NCBI GenBank assembly: GCA_949283785.1
Contig: CASDTR010000033.1
Span: 1 to 59,695, forward strand
Reading direction: 5' to 3'
DNA: 59,695 bases
Origin: an uncultured Oscillospiraceae bacterium
GTDB taxonomy: Bacteria; Bacillota; Clostridia; Oscillospirales; Acutalibacteraceae
Part shown: positions 18,103 to 26,084 of the stretch, in pieces
How positions within the stretch are numbered: position 1 is the stretch's first letter
Layout: each line of letters opens with the position of its first letter
Program-made: the position numbers and the translations under genes
The notes under the pieces: model-generated
The model's database searches: none
Told to the model about the DNA's origin: nothing
What the model saw: only the letters and a program-made list of their open reading frames with translations

Positions 18103-18840
18103 TTATGCCTCTTCGGAAACTTCCTCAGCGGCTGCCTCTTCCTCAGCGGGAGCATCGTTGCCGCCTCTGCCTTCGATAACGGCGTCAGCCATTGCAGCGG
18201 AGATAAGCTTTACCGCGCGGATAGCGTCGTCATTGCCGGGGATTACATAGTCAACCTCGTCGGGATCGCAGTTTGTGTCAACGATAGCCACGATCGGAAT
18301 GTGAAGCTTCTTAGCCTCAGCAACGGCAATTCTCTCCTTGCGGGGGTCAACGATGAACATTGCAGCGGGCTGCTTCTTCATCTCTGTGATACCGCCGATG
18401 AACTTCTCAAGCTTCTCGATTTCGAGCTTGAGCTTTACAACTTCCTTCTTGGGAAGCATATCGAATGTGCCGTCTTCCTCCATGCCCTTGAGCTGAGCAA
18501 GTCTCTTAATTCTGTGCTGGATTGTCTTGAAGTTTGTGAGCATACCGCCGAGCCAACGTGCGTTTACGAAAGGCATGCCGCAACGTACAGCCTCTTCACG
18601 AACGGAATCCTGAGCCTGTTTCTTTGTGCCGACAAAAAGGATTTCCTCGCCGTTTGCGGCAAGATCGCGAACGAACATGTAAGCGTCGTCAAGCTTCTTG
18701 ACTGTCTTCTGGAGGTCGATAATGTAAATACCGTTACGCTCCGTGAAAATGTACTCCGCCATTTTGGGGTTCCATCTTCTTGTCTGATGGCCAAAATGTA
18801 CGCCTGCTTCGAGCAGCTGCTTCATTGATACTACTGCCAT
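18103..18840 (-). CDS. rpsB: 30S ribosomal protein S2
   Basis: Small-subunit ribosomal protein. Hallmarks are [17 protein letters not shown] near residue 9, [11 protein letters not shown] near residue 62 and [19 protein letters not shown] near residue 180. The tail ([18 protein letters not shown]) is acidic. The ATG at 18838-18840 follows AAGGAGGAATAAAAAC. A structured leader and a consensus promoter lie directly upstream. Confidence 0.98.
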   Translation of the reverse strand: MAVVSMKQLLEAGVHFGHQTRRWNPKMAEYIFTERNGIYIIDLQKTVKKLDDAYMFVRDLAANGEEILFVGTKKQAQDSVREEAVRCGMPFVNARWLGGMLTNFKTIQHRIKRLAQLKGMEEDGTFDMLPKKEVVKLKLEIEKLEKFIGGITEMKKQPAAMFIVDPRKERIAVAEAKKLHIPIVAIVDTNCDPDEVDYVIPGNDDAIRAVKLISAAMADAVIEGRGGNDAPAEEEAAAEEVSEEA

Positions 18841-18939
18841 GTTTTTATTCCTCCTTAGTTTAACCTCCGCAGGGCCTATAAAACTGCAACGCATTTTATA
18901 ATGCGCACCGGCAGAACAAAACCTCTGCGTGCGATTTGC
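18841..18939 (-). promoter_or_regulatory. Structured rpsB leader, possible autoregulatory element
   Basis: About 100 transcribed bases contain three successive small hairpins on the minus strand: GCAGA...TCTGC (18911-18928), CGCATT...AATGCG (18890-18905) and GCAG...CTGC (18869-18887). The last abuts the ribosome binding site. Ribosomal protein operons are often self-regulated through such leaders. I cannot match this one to a named family with certainty. Confidence 0.5.
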
Positions 18940-18945
18940 CTTGAA

Positions 18946-18974
18946 ATTATATCATAATGTGACGAGGTTTGCAA
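18946..18974 (-). promoter_or_regulatory. rpsB-tsf promoter
   Basis: TTGCAA at 18969-18974, a 17-base spacer and a perfect TATAAT at 18946-18951 on the minus strand. Confidence 0.88.
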
Positions 18975-18997
18975 GAGTAAATATAAAATTTTCGCCT

Positions 18998-19297
18998 TTA
19001 AATTTGTTTAAAATTACTCTCAAAATATCCGCGCTTTCTTGCGGGATTCCTTCTCTCCTCGAGCTTAAAATCGACAATTATCGTGTCGTCACCTATGACC
19101 TTTATGCTCTTCCACGGGATAACTATATCCTCTTCCCTGCCCAAAAGTCCCAGCGCCTTCGGCCGTCCGTAAACTATTACGGAGACAAGGTCCCCCGTTT
19201 CGGTGTCGATTTCGATATCGCATATTCCGCCCATTTTCATGCCGTTGGAAACATTGATTATCTCCTTATTCCTCAAATCTGTTATCTTGCACTGCAT
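18998..19297 (-). CDS. YlmC/YmxH-family PRC-barrel protein
   Basis: A 99-residue PRC-barrel-like protein (MQCKITDLRNKEIINVSNG, then GREEDIVIPWKSIKVIGDDTI). It matches the YlmC/YmxH group found throughout spore-forming Clostridia and Bacilli and annotated as sporulation-associated. Its molecular role is unknown. I chose the ATG at 19295-19297 because GGGGAGG lies just upstream. It lies about 70 bases downstream of the antiporter gene. Confidence 0.85.
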   Translation of the reverse strand: MQCKITDLRNKEIINVSNGMKMGGICDIEIDTETGDLVSVIVYGRPKALGLLGREEDIVIPWKSIKVIGDDTIIVDFKLEERRNPARKRGYFESNFKQI

Positions 19298-19368
19298 AAA
19301 AGCGCCTCCCCTTAAATTCCTATACATTATATATTTATTTAAGAGAATGGGCGTATATCACTTTAATT

Positions 19369-20547
19369 TCAGTCCTTGGAAAGCAGCTTTTTATGCAGCG
19401 TATCTATAAGGAAGGCTCCCAAGGGAGCAGTTATGAAAATGGAGAGCACCGCAACGGTGAGCACTGCCATACCGCAGCTGAGTCCCATGGAGAGGGGTAT
19501 GGCTCCGATTGCCGCCTGAACGGTAGCTTTGGGAATATAGGAAATCATGCAGAAAAGCTTTTCTCTGCCGCTGAGCTTCGTGCCCAGCATACACACGAAT
19601 ACCCCCGCAATTCGGAACATCAGCGCTCCCAGCACCACAAGCACCGCCGAAACGCCGTACTTCACTGCATAGGACGGGTCGGCGCAGGCTCCCACCAGCA
19701 CAAACAGAAGTATTTCCGCCGCTACCCACAGCTTATTATATTTTTCCGAAAGCCTTTTTGCAAGGAAGTTGTAATCCCTGAATATGGCAAGACCCATGGC
19801 CATGACGGCGATAAGCCCGGAAAGAGGAAAAATCCCTTTGAGGCTGTTTTCGGCCTGTATAAACAGAAATGAAAAACTCAAAAGGATAAGGATTTTCAGA
19901 GAGTCCCGCATATGCACTTTCCTGAAAAAGCGGGAAAGGAGAAAGCCCATGACGACTCCCAGAAGGGCTCCGCAGATTATGGAGACGGGAACCTGCAAAA
20001 ACACTGTCGGAGAAAATGTGCCCTGCTGAGCAAGGGACGTAAAGGAGGTAAAGAGGACTATTACAAACACGTCGTCGGCGGAGGCTCCCGCGAGGATAAG
20101 CTGAGGTATGCTCTTTTTCGTGCCCCTGCCCTCCTCCATGATTTTGATTATTCTGGGCACTATTACGGCGGGGGAAACTGCCGCTATAACGCTGCCCATT
20201 ATGAGGGCTTCCGTTAAGGTTATCCCCAAAAGCTTCGGCGCCAGAAGAGCCGTGCCCGCTATTTCAAAGAGCGCCGGCACAAAGCACATCATTATGGCCG
20301 GTCTGCCCACCTTTTTAAGGTCGCCGATATTAAGGGACAGCCCCGCCCGCATCAGGATTATAACCAAAGCCAGCTGCCTTAAATCGGCGGAGATGCCGAG
20401 AATGGATTCGTCAATGAGATTAAGGGCGTAAGGGCCCAAAACTATGCCCGTCACTATCATACCTACAAGCGACGGCAAATGGAGCTTTTTGAAGATTCCT
20501 CCCAATATCATTCCCAGAAGAAAAATAAGCGCAAGACTTGTTAACAT
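19369..20547 (-). CDS. Na+/H+ antiporter (CPA family) under a fluoride-riboswitch-like leader
   Basis: A 392-residue transporter of the sodium/hydrogen exchanger fold with about 12 membrane segments. The motif GASADDVFVIVLF near residue 152 holds the paired aspartates typical of electrogenic CPA2-like exchangers, and MGSVIAAVSPAVIVPRI near residue 118 forms the partner segment. The leader matches the fluoride (crcB-motif) riboswitch. Such riboswitches are known to precede some Na+/H+ antiporters besides Fluc and CLC-F, so a role in fluoride tolerance is likely. No fluc gene is in the window. Whether it moves fluoride or corrects proton/sodium balance is open. Confidence 0.88.
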   Translation of the reverse strand: MLTSLALIFLLGMILGGIFKKLHLPSLVGMIVTGIVLGPYALNLIDESILGISADLRQLALVIILMRAGLSLNIGDLKKVGRPAIMMCFVPALFEIAGTALLAPKLLGITLTEALIMGSVIAAVSPAVIVPRIIKIMEEGRGTKKSIPQLILAGASADDVFVIVLFTSFTSLAQQGTFSPTVFLQVPVSIICGALLGVVMGFLLSRFFRKVHMRDSLKILILLSFSFLFIQAENSLKGIFPLSGLIAVMAMGLAIFRDYNFLAKRLSEKYNKLWVAAEILLFVLVGACADPSYAVKYGVSAVLVVLGALMFRIAGVFVCMLGTKLSGREKLFCMISYIPKATVQAAIGAIPLSMGLSCGMAVLTVAVLSIFITAPLGAFLIDTLHKKLLSKD

Positions 20548-20571
20548 AAAACACCCTCCGTTAAGTCGCAG

Positions 20572-20686
20572 AAAAAGAAAAAGCTGACAATTTCTGCGTA
20601 AAATTCGCAGAAGTCATCAGCATTAAAATCAGATTAAAATGCGGTTTCGGATTATATCCGCGGGAGAACCTCATTCCCTCTACCGA
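20572..20686 (-). promoter_or_regulatory. Fluoride riboswitch (crcB motif) with overlapping terminator
   Basis: Read on the minus strand it has the crcB-motif landmarks in order: GGGAATGAGGTTCTCCC (20662-20678), GCGG...AAACCGC (20641-20660), a P3 hairpin GCATT...AATGC (20620-20642), and GCTGATGACTTCTGC (20607-20621). The last element is shared with a terminator, TTCTGCG...CGCAGAA inside TCAGC...GCTGA arms, followed by TTTTTCTTTTT. Fluoride binding should stabilise the aptamer and prevent termination. Assignment is from memory of the consensus; a covariance-model search would settle it. Confidence 0.85.
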
Positions 20687-20689
20687 AAG

Positions 20690-20718
20690 AGTGTATCACA
20701 TCCGAAATATTTTTTCAA
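20690..20718 (-). promoter_or_regulatory. Candidate promoter of the riboswitch-antiporter unit
   Basis: TTGAAA at 20713-20718, a 17-base spacer and TACACT at 20690-20695 on the minus strand, just before the aptamer. It overlaps the MATE gene stop, so the antiporter can be transcribed independently. Confidence 0.6.
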
Positions 20719-22058
20719 GCTTCTTCGGGAAGATATTTTTTCCGTTTCGCCCTGTAAAGTGTCATTCCGAAAATATCGGCAATCGCCCAGCCGATGGGCA
20801 CGGAAATCCAGATGCCCGTGACTCCGAGTTCGGGAACCGACGAAAGAATGTAGGCCAGGGCAACGCGAAGGCCGAGGGAAATCACCGTGAGCACAAGCGA
20901 AATCGACGGCTTGCCGATACTCCTGTATAGTCCGTAGAGGAGAAAAAGTATCCCGATGCCCACATAGCAGGCGCCTTCCGTTCTGAGATAGCCGACTCCG
21001 ATTGAAATAATCTCTGCTTCCTCCGCCTTTACGAAAAGCTCCATAAGGGGCGAAGCAAAAATAAACACGCAGGCCGACGAAACAGCGCAGAAAAGGGACG
21101 AAATTAAAATTGCCGTTTTATATCCCCGATTTATTCTGTCGCTTTTGCCCGCGCCGTAGTTCTGCGCGACAAAGGTGGAAAAGGCGTTCCCGAAATCCTG
21201 GGCGGGCATATAGGCAAAGGCGTCTATTTTGACTACCGCCGCAAAGGCAGCGCTCACCGCAAAGCCGAAGCTGTTCACAAGCCCCTGCACCATGAGTATG
21301 CCCAGATTCATAACCGACTGCTGTATTGCAGTCAAAAGAGAATTTGAGAGGATCATTTTAATATAACGTTTTCCGAGGCGCATATGCTTTTTTGAGGGAC
21401 AGACGTCCTTTCCTTTAAGAAAGAAATAGACGGTAATGGCGAAGGCCGAAACTCCCTGAGCTATAACGGTGGCGAGGGCGGCTCCCTCAACGCCCATGGA
21501 GAAGCTGACAATAAAGACAATATCGAGGACAATATTCAGCACTGCCGACACCGCAAGAAAGATCAGGGGCACAAGGGTATTACCGATGCTTCTGAGAACA
21601 CAAGCGAAAAAATTATAGATATAGACGAAGATTATACCCGTAAAAATTACGCGGAGATATTCCCTTGTAAGCTCCACCGCCTGCGGAGGGATATTGAGCC
21701 AGACGATGAAATTTTCGAGGAGCAGAAAAGAGAGCACGTTTATCACTGCCGTCACGGCGAAAATAAAAATAAAGCCGTTGAAAATGCAGGTTTTCATGCT
21801 GTCCCTGCGTCCCGCTCCCCAGAGCTGTGAAAATACAACTCCGCTGCCCATGCAAAGGCCCAGTATAACGGAGGTGAGCAGCACCATTAAAGCATAGGAT
21901 GAGCCCACGGCTGAAAGAGCCGTGGCGCCTATCGTCCTGCCGACTATTAAAGTATCGGCAACATTGTAAAGCTGCTGCAATATGTTGCCGCAGATCATCG
22001 GCAGGCTGAAGCCGATAAGGGATTTGGCTATTTTCCCCTGAGTGAGATTGTATGTCAT
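20715..22058 (-). CDS. MATE-family efflux transporter
   Basis: A 447-residue multidrug and toxin extrusion transporter with about 12 membrane segments in two homologous halves. The N-terminus (GKIAKSLIGFSLPMICGNILQQLYNVADTLIVGRTIG region, residues 8-45) is typical, and the second half repeats it with MPAQDFGNAFSTFVAQNYGAG near residue 285. It belongs to the NorM/DinF-like branch and exports organic cations using an ion gradient; the substrate is unknown. The start follows AGGAGAACTC. The next gene downstream has its own riboswitch. Confidence 0.92.
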   Translation of the reverse strand: MTYNLTQGKIAKSLIGFSLPMICGNILQQLYNVADTLIVGRTIGATALSAVGSSYALMVLLTSVILGLCMGSGVVFSQLWGAGRRDSMKTCIFNGFIFIFAVTAVINVLSFLLLENFIVWLNIPPQAVELTREYLRVIFTGIIFVYIYNFFACVLRSIGNTLVPLIFLAVSAVLNIVLDIVFIVSFSMGVEGAALATVIAQGVSAFAITVYFFLKGKDVCPSKKHMRLGKRYIKMILSNSLLTAIQQSVMNLGILMVQGLVNSFGFAVSAAFAAVVKIDAFAYMPAQDFGNAFSTFVAQNYGAGKSDRINRGYKTAILISSLFCAVSSACVFIFASPLMELFVKAEEAEIISIGVGYLRTEGACYVGIGILFLLYGLYRSIGKPSISLVLTVISLGLRVALAYILSSVPELGVTGIWISVPIGWAIADIFGMTLYRAKRKKYLPEEA

Positions 22059-22128
22059 GGTAAAATGAGTTCTCCTGAAGTAAATATCCCGATTATTTTA
22101 GCAGAAAAGAAAGGTTACCGCAAGGCAG

Positions 22129-22290
22129 GCAGCGTGACGCTGCACCCAAACCGCGCAGCAAACTGAGTTTGCATCCAAATCGCACACCGACTGACAGCAA
22201 AAAGCAATTATGTGCCTGCGAAACAGGTTGAACCTGTACCCAATACGCACGCCAAATGACATATGTGCCTGTTTCTGCGCTTACGGTATT
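22129..22290. repeat. Cluster of compact hairpin repeats with TGA loops
   Basis: Three perfect 6-bp hairpins with the same TGA loop but different stems: GCAGCG/CGCTGC (22129-22143), GCAAAC/GTTTGC (22158-22172) and ACAGGT/ACCTGT (22223-22237). Each is followed by A(C/T)CCAA...CGC and, in two cases, by a TGACA...TATGTGCCTG tail. The compensatory changes between stems argue for selection on structure. The same layout appears at 1-232 and, more weakly, at 51505-51640. A frame across this stretch is not a credible gene. Confidence 0.7.
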
Positions 22291-22341
22291 TCCTTTTCCA
22301 ATCTTTAAAATCAGGCTTTTACACAGCAGCATAAAACCATG

Positions 22342-22782
22342 CTATTCCATATCCGCAAGATTTAAAACAATTTTGTTCTTTTTTTCGGCTGCATCCTTAA
22401 ATTTCTTTGCACATCCTGCTGGATTCTTAACATAAACCACTACAAAGTCAGCTCTGTCTGTCATCCACATATTGCGCTTTACTATAGCAAATTTATAAGG
22501 TGTTTTTGCAAGAATTTCAGGATAGATTGTGTCGGAATAATCTTCAGTATCCACGTTGCTTTTGCAGCCGGGTAAATATGCAAGAACCACATTATAGTTT
22601 ATGTGAGGATATTTTCTTTTTAATATTTTCAGATTGTTTTTTACAATAGAGTCAAAATTACCGTTGTTTCCTAAATAAAACATATCCTTTTTTTTATTCT
22701 CTATCAGGTCTGTCAACACATTATACAAAATTGGCTCAATACTTTTCGGAGTGTCTCTGTGTCCAAAAAACGTGCAAATCAT
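22342..22782 (-). CDS. SLOG-domain-like protein
   Basis: A 146-residue Rossmann-like protein. The N-terminus MICTFFGHRDTPKSIEPIL and the FYLGNNGNFDSIVKNNLKILK stretch (about residues 40-60) match the SLOG/YpsA-like group, which binds nucleotide-type ligands. Members act as sensors or effectors in diverse contexts; the function here is unknown. Start is the ATG at 22780-22782 behind AGGTGA. The gene is visibly more AT-rich than its neighbours and faces a divergent RHH regulator across palindromic sites, suggesting acquisition as a unit. Confidence 0.72.
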   Translation of the reverse strand: MICTFFGHRDTPKSIEPILYNVLTDLIENKKKDMFYLGNNGNFDSIVKNNLKILKRKYPHINYNVVLAYLPGCKSNVDTEDYSDTIYPEILAKTPYKFAIVKRNMWMTDRADFVVVYVKNPAGCAKKFKDAAEKKNKIVLNLADME

Positions 22783-22803
22783 AAAATCACCTGTCTGCAA
22801 AAA

Positions 22804-22880
22804 TTAGTATACTTGATTTAAGTATACTAATAACATTGTAGCACAAAATAATCTTAAAATGTACTCAAAATAAGATTATT
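22804..22880. promoter_or_regulatory. Two inverted repeats in the SLOG/RHH divergent promoter
   Basis: TTAGTATACTT (22804-22814) and AAGTATACTAA (22820-22830) form a perfect 11-bp palindrome with a 5-base centre. AATAATCTTA (22847-22856) and TAAGATTATT (22871-22880) form a second, 10-bp one. The first contains TATACT -10-like boxes for either direction. These are natural candidate operators for the RHH protein encoded beside them; binding is inference. Confidence 0.65.
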
Positions 22881-22890
22881 TGGTGATAGA

Positions 22891-23076
22891 ATGAGAAATA
22901 AAGAAAATAAACATTTGGGAATTGAAGTTGACCCTGAGCTGCACAGGAAATTACACTATATTGCAAAATACGAAGGACGTTCGGCTAACGGTCAGATATT
23001 GTATTTAATACGTCAGTGCATACGTGAATTTGAAGAGAAAAACGGACCTATTGAGAAAGATACAGAATCAAAATAA
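22891..23076 (+). CDS. Ribbon-helix-helix (Arc/MetJ-type) DNA-binding protein
   Basis: A 61-residue small regulator. The strand IEVDPELHRKLHYIAKYEGRS (residues 11-31) and helix GQILYLIRQCIREFEEKNG form the RHH fold. Arc-type proteins bind palindromic DNA as dimers of dimers and usually repress their own and neighbouring genes. It is divergent from the SLOG gene with two palindromes between. GGTGAT precedes the ATG by a short spacer, and a strong terminator follows. A role as antitoxin is possible but no toxin is recognisable. Confidence 0.82.
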   Translation: MRNKENKHLGIEVDPELHRKLHYIAKYEGRSANGQILYLIRQCIREFEEKNGPIEKDTESK

Positions 23077-23077
23077 A

Positions 23078-23118
23078 AACCCAACTGCAAACGGAATCTA
23101 ACCGGCGGCAGTTGGGTT
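23078..23118 (+). terminator. Intrinsic terminator after the RHH gene
   Basis: AACCCAACTGC (23078-23088) pairs with GCAGTTGGGTT (23108-23118), an 11-bp stem followed by TCTTTGTTT. It begins right after the stop codon. Confidence 0.85.
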
Positions 23119-23165
23119 TCTTTGTTTCAGTTTTGATGCCTGATTACTTTATAAACAACTATCAA

Positions 23166-23197
23166 AAACCGGCGTTGCCGTGTGGCAACGCCGGTTT
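23166..23197 (-). terminator. Strong intrinsic terminator after the methyltransferase gene
   Basis: AAACCGGCGTTGCC (23166-23179) pairs perfectly with GGCAACGCCGGTTT (23184-23197) around a GTGT loop, with T-runs on the minus side. It could work in both directions. A close relative sits at 24057-24085. Confidence 0.88.
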
Positions 23198-23225
23198 AAA
23201 TTAAAGTATACCTTTAAATTTAAGG

Positions 23226-23996
23226 TTACTTGAGCGCTCTTGTGGCAATGTACTGGGGCGCGTATTCTCTTATTAATCCCCGGCCCTCACGGTCCCTGTC
23301 CTCGTAAATATCCGTAAGAATAAAGCCCGCCTTGAGCTGACCGCCTATCTGCTCTTCCAAAGTATGGGAAAACTGGACGCTTCCGTCACATTGTTCTCTC
23401 ATTTCTTCAAAACGTTCTTTACTCTCTTTAAGAGGATTAAAAGGCAGCTTATTGGCTATTACAAGGGGCTCGCTTCCGTCATCGTTAATCAAAAAGTTTA
23501 TGCCGTTATCCATTCCCGCAAGGAGTATTCCTCCTTTTTTCAAAACACGGTAACACTCATTCCATATATGATATACATCCTCCACATAACAGTTTGAAAC
23601 GGGATGAAAAATCAGATCAAAGGTTTCGTCCTCAAAGGGAAGGCGCTTTGTCATATCCCCCTTGATTATTTCAATGGAATATCCCTCTCTGGCCGAAACC
23701 ATCCTTTCGGCTTCGAGCTGCCTGTCCGAATAATCGAAAACGGTACACTCTGCTCCCAAAGCCGCGAGAATGGGCATCTGCTGGCCGCCTCCCGAGGCAA
23801 GACCGAGAACCTTTTTATCCTTTAATTCACCGAACCATTCACGGGGAACCGTAATACATGGAGTGAGATATATGCCCCACTCGCCCTTCTGTGCCTTTTC
23901 ATATTCCTCACGGGTAATCGGTACGGACCAGTCGATGCCCTCAGCCGCCCATTTATCCCATGCTTCGGAATTGTAATTTGTATATTCTCCGTTCAT
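23226..23996 (-). CDS. SAM-dependent methyltransferase, class I
   Basis: A 256-residue Rossmann methyltransferase. Motif I reads KVLGLASGGGQQMPIL near residue 62, with the acidic position after (VFDYSDRQLEAE) near residue 88. The region FDLIFHPVSNCYVEDV near residue 125 is motif IV. A methyltransf_11-type acceptor domain follows. The substrate (small molecule, protein or quinone) is unknown. I begin at the ATG at 23994-23996, placed correctly behind AGGTGATAAAA, rather than the in-frame GTG. It stands alone with its own terminator. Confidence 0.88.
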   Translation of the reverse strand: MNGEYTNYNSEAWDKWAAEGIDWSVPITREEYEKAQKGEWGIYLTPCITVPREWFGELKDKKVLGLASGGGQQMPILAALGAECTVFDYSDRQLEAERMVSAREGYSIEIIKGDMTKRLPFEDETFDLIFHPVSNCYVEDVYHIWNECYRVLKKGGILLAGMDNGINFLINDDGSEPLVIANKLPFNPLKESKERFEEMREQCDGSVQFSHTLEEQIGGQLKAGFILTDIYEDRDREGRGLIREYAPQYIATRALK

Positions 23997-24056
23997 TTTT
24001 ATCACCTCTCATTATCCTTTAGTTATAGTTAGAATTAAAAAATCAAAACTGCAAAA

Positions 24057-24085
24057 ACCGGCGCTGTCGTGATGACAACGCCGGT
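24057..24085 (-). terminator. Intrinsic terminator after pckG
   Basis: ACCGGCG (24057-24063) pairs with CGCCGGT (24079-24085), extended by TGTC/GACA, and is followed on the minus strand by TTTTTGCAGTTTT. Confidence 0.85.
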
Positions 24086-24108
24086 ATTAATTTAAAGTAT
24101 ATCCTTAA

Positions 24109-25890
24109 TTATTTAAGGTTGGCTTTAAGGGTCTCAAGCTCTTCCTTGAGTGTCTCGGGAAGTCTGTCGCCGAACTTTGCATAGAACTCTGCAATGCCGT
24201 CGGCCTCCGCTGCCCAGAGATCCTTGTCAACGTCGAGAATGCTCTCGAGAGACTCGCGGGAAACCTCGCCCTCAAGTCCGTCAATGTTGATGTCCTCTGC
24301 CTTGGGAACAAAGCCGATAGCTGTCTCAGCAGCGTCAACCTTGCCGTCGCAGCGGTCAAGGATCCAGTCAAGTACGCGAAGGTTGTCGCCGAATCCGGGC
24401 CACATGAAGTTGCCTTCGTCATCCTTGCGGAACCAGTTTACGTTGAAGATCTTGGGAGCCTTATCGGGATCAAGCGTCTTGCCGATGTCGATCCAGTGCT
24501 GCCAGTAATCAGCCATGTTGTAGCCGCAGAAGGGAAGCATAGCCATGGGGTCACGGCGGACAACGCCTACTGCGCCCGCTGCTGCCGCTGTTGTCTCGGA
24601 AGCCATGATGGAACCGACAAATACGCCGTGGTTCCAATCTCTTGACTGATAGACAAGGGGAGCAAGCTTTGCGCGGCGGCCGCCGAATACGAATGCTGAA
24701 ATCGGCACGCCGTTAAGGTTCTCGAACTCGGGGCTGATGCAGGGGCAGTTTACAGCGGGAGCTGTGAAACGGCTGTTGGGATGAGCGCCCTTGACATCGG
24801 AGGTCTTGCCGTTCCAGGGCTTGCCTGTCCAGTCCATTGCATTCTCGGGGGGATTCTTATCGAGGCCTTCCCACCATACTGTATTGTCATCAAGGTTGTG
24901 AACAACGTTTGTGAAGATTGTGCCCTTCTTAGTTGAAGCAAGAGCGTTGGGGTTTGACTTCTCGTTTGTTCCGGGAGCAACGCCGAAGAAGCCGTTTTCA
25001 GGGTTGATAGCGTAAAGTCTGCCGTCGGCGCCCTTTCTGATCCAGGAGATATCGTCGCCTACGCACCATACCTTGTAGCCCTTCTCCTTGTAAATCTCGG
25101 GGGGAATGAGCATAGCAAGGTTTGTCTTACCACAAGCTGAGGGGAATGCTGCACAGATGTACTTTGTCTCACCGTCGGGCTTCTCAACGCCGAGGATGAG
25201 CATATGCTCTGCCATCCATCCCTCGTTCTTGCCGAGGTAGGAAGCGATTCTAAGGGCGAAGCACTTTTTGCCAAGGAGAACGTTTCCGCCGTAACCTGAG
25301 TTAACAGAGATAATTGTGTTATCCTGGGGGAACTGGCAGATGTATCTCTTCTCTTCATCTATCTGACATTTTGCGTGGAAACCACGAACCCAGTCATTGC
25401 TGTCGCCGAGAACATCGAGAACAGCCTTGCCGACTCTTGTCATAATAGCCATGTTGAGTACAACGTATATGGAGTCTGTAAGCTCAACGCCTATCTTTGC
25501 AAGAGGTGAGCCTACGGGACCCATTGAATAGGGGATTACATACATTGTTCTGCCGATGTAGCTGTCCTTTGCGATTTCGTCAAGCATCTTATATGCTTCG
25601 TCGGGAGCCATCCAGTTATTTGTGGGGCCGGCCTCCTCCTGAGTGGGAGTGCATATAAGAGTACGGTTCTCAACACGGGCAACGTCGTTTACCGCTGTAC
25701 GGTGAAGATAACAATCGGGGAGCTTCTCCTGATTGAGTTTGATAAGCTCGCCTGTGGAGCATGCCTCTGCGCGAAGCTGCTCGATCTGCTCTTTGGAACC
25801 GTCGATCCAAACAACCTTTTCGGGCTTTACGAGAGCTTTTCTGTCTTCAATCCAGCTGAGGATGCTGGGATTTGTTGTAAGATTAGCCAT
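24109..25890 (-). CDS. pckG: Phosphoenolpyruvate carboxykinase (GTP)
   Basis: Interconverts oxaloacetate and PEP with GTP/GDP. In gut anaerobes it often runs toward oxaloacetate for succinate or fermentation products. The 593-residue length and motifs fit the GTP class: the phosphate-binding loop FPSACGKTNLAML (about residues 270-282), SVNSGYGGNVLLGKKCFALR and the guanine-contacting FVFGGRR near residue 400. The start is the ATG at 25888-25890 with AAGGGGA upstream. A hairpin occupies its leader. It is a single-gene unit. Confidence 0.97.
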   Translation of the reverse strand: MANLTTNPSILSWIEDRKALVKPEKVVWIDGSKEQIEQLRAEACSTGELIKLNQEKLPDCYLHRTAVNDVARVENRTLICTPTQEEAGPTNNWMAPDEAYKMLDEIAKDSYIGRTMYVIPYSMGPVGSPLAKIGVELTDSIYVVLNMAIMTRVGKAVLDVLGDSNDWVRGFHAKCQIDEEKRYICQFPQDNTIISVNSGYGGNVLLGKKCFALRIASYLGKNEGWMAEHMLILGVEKPDGETKYICAAFPSACGKTNLAMLIPPEIYKEKGYKVWCVGDDISWIRKGADGRLYAINPENGFFGVAPGTNEKSNPNALASTKKGTIFTNVVHNLDDNTVWWEGLDKNPPENAMDWTGKPWNGKTSDVKGAHPNSRFTAPAVNCPCISPEFENLNGVPISAFVFGGRRAKLAPLVYQSRDWNHGVFVGSIMASETTAAAAGAVGVVRRDPMAMLPFCGYNMADYWQHWIDIGKTLDPDKAPKIFNVNWFRKDDEGNFMWPGFGDNLRVLDWILDRCDGKVDAAETAIGFVPKAEDINIDGLEGEVSRESLESILDVDKDLWAAEADGIAEFYAKFGDRLPETLKEELETLKANLK

Positions 25891-25896
25891 AACCAC

Positions 25897-26084
25897 TAAT
25901 CCCCTTTCTTAAAAATCTATCCTGAACGTTAAGAGAGTTTCGGCTCTTTAACGCGCTTGTTGTTATTATACCCTTATATGAAACAACAATCAATTGCCAA
26001 AATGTTAATTCTCTGTCAATTTTTCTGCATTATTCGGTCAAAATGAATAAACAGGAAGAAAAACTTGCAAAATTTACCCGTTTT
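25897..26084 (-). promoter_or_regulatory. pckG leader with a hairpin and a TATAAT box
   Basis: On the minus strand a TATAAT lies around 25966-25971, preceded by GGG but with no good -35 at 17 bases. Further on, CGTTAAAGAG and CTCTCTTAACG (25927-25953) form a ten-pair hairpin with one bulge in the transcribed leader. No known riboswitch class is recognised. The remaining sequence toward tsaD holds nothing else I can identify. Confidence 0.45.

Noticed and set aside
22093-22332. 79-residue frame on the minus strand across the hairpin repeats
   Set aside because: It has no ribosome site and is made of the palindromic repeat itself, with no protein-like features.
22891-23076. Classical toxin-antitoxin pair with the SLOG gene as toxin
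   Set aside because: The genes are divergent, not overlapping, and the SLOG product resembles no known toxin.
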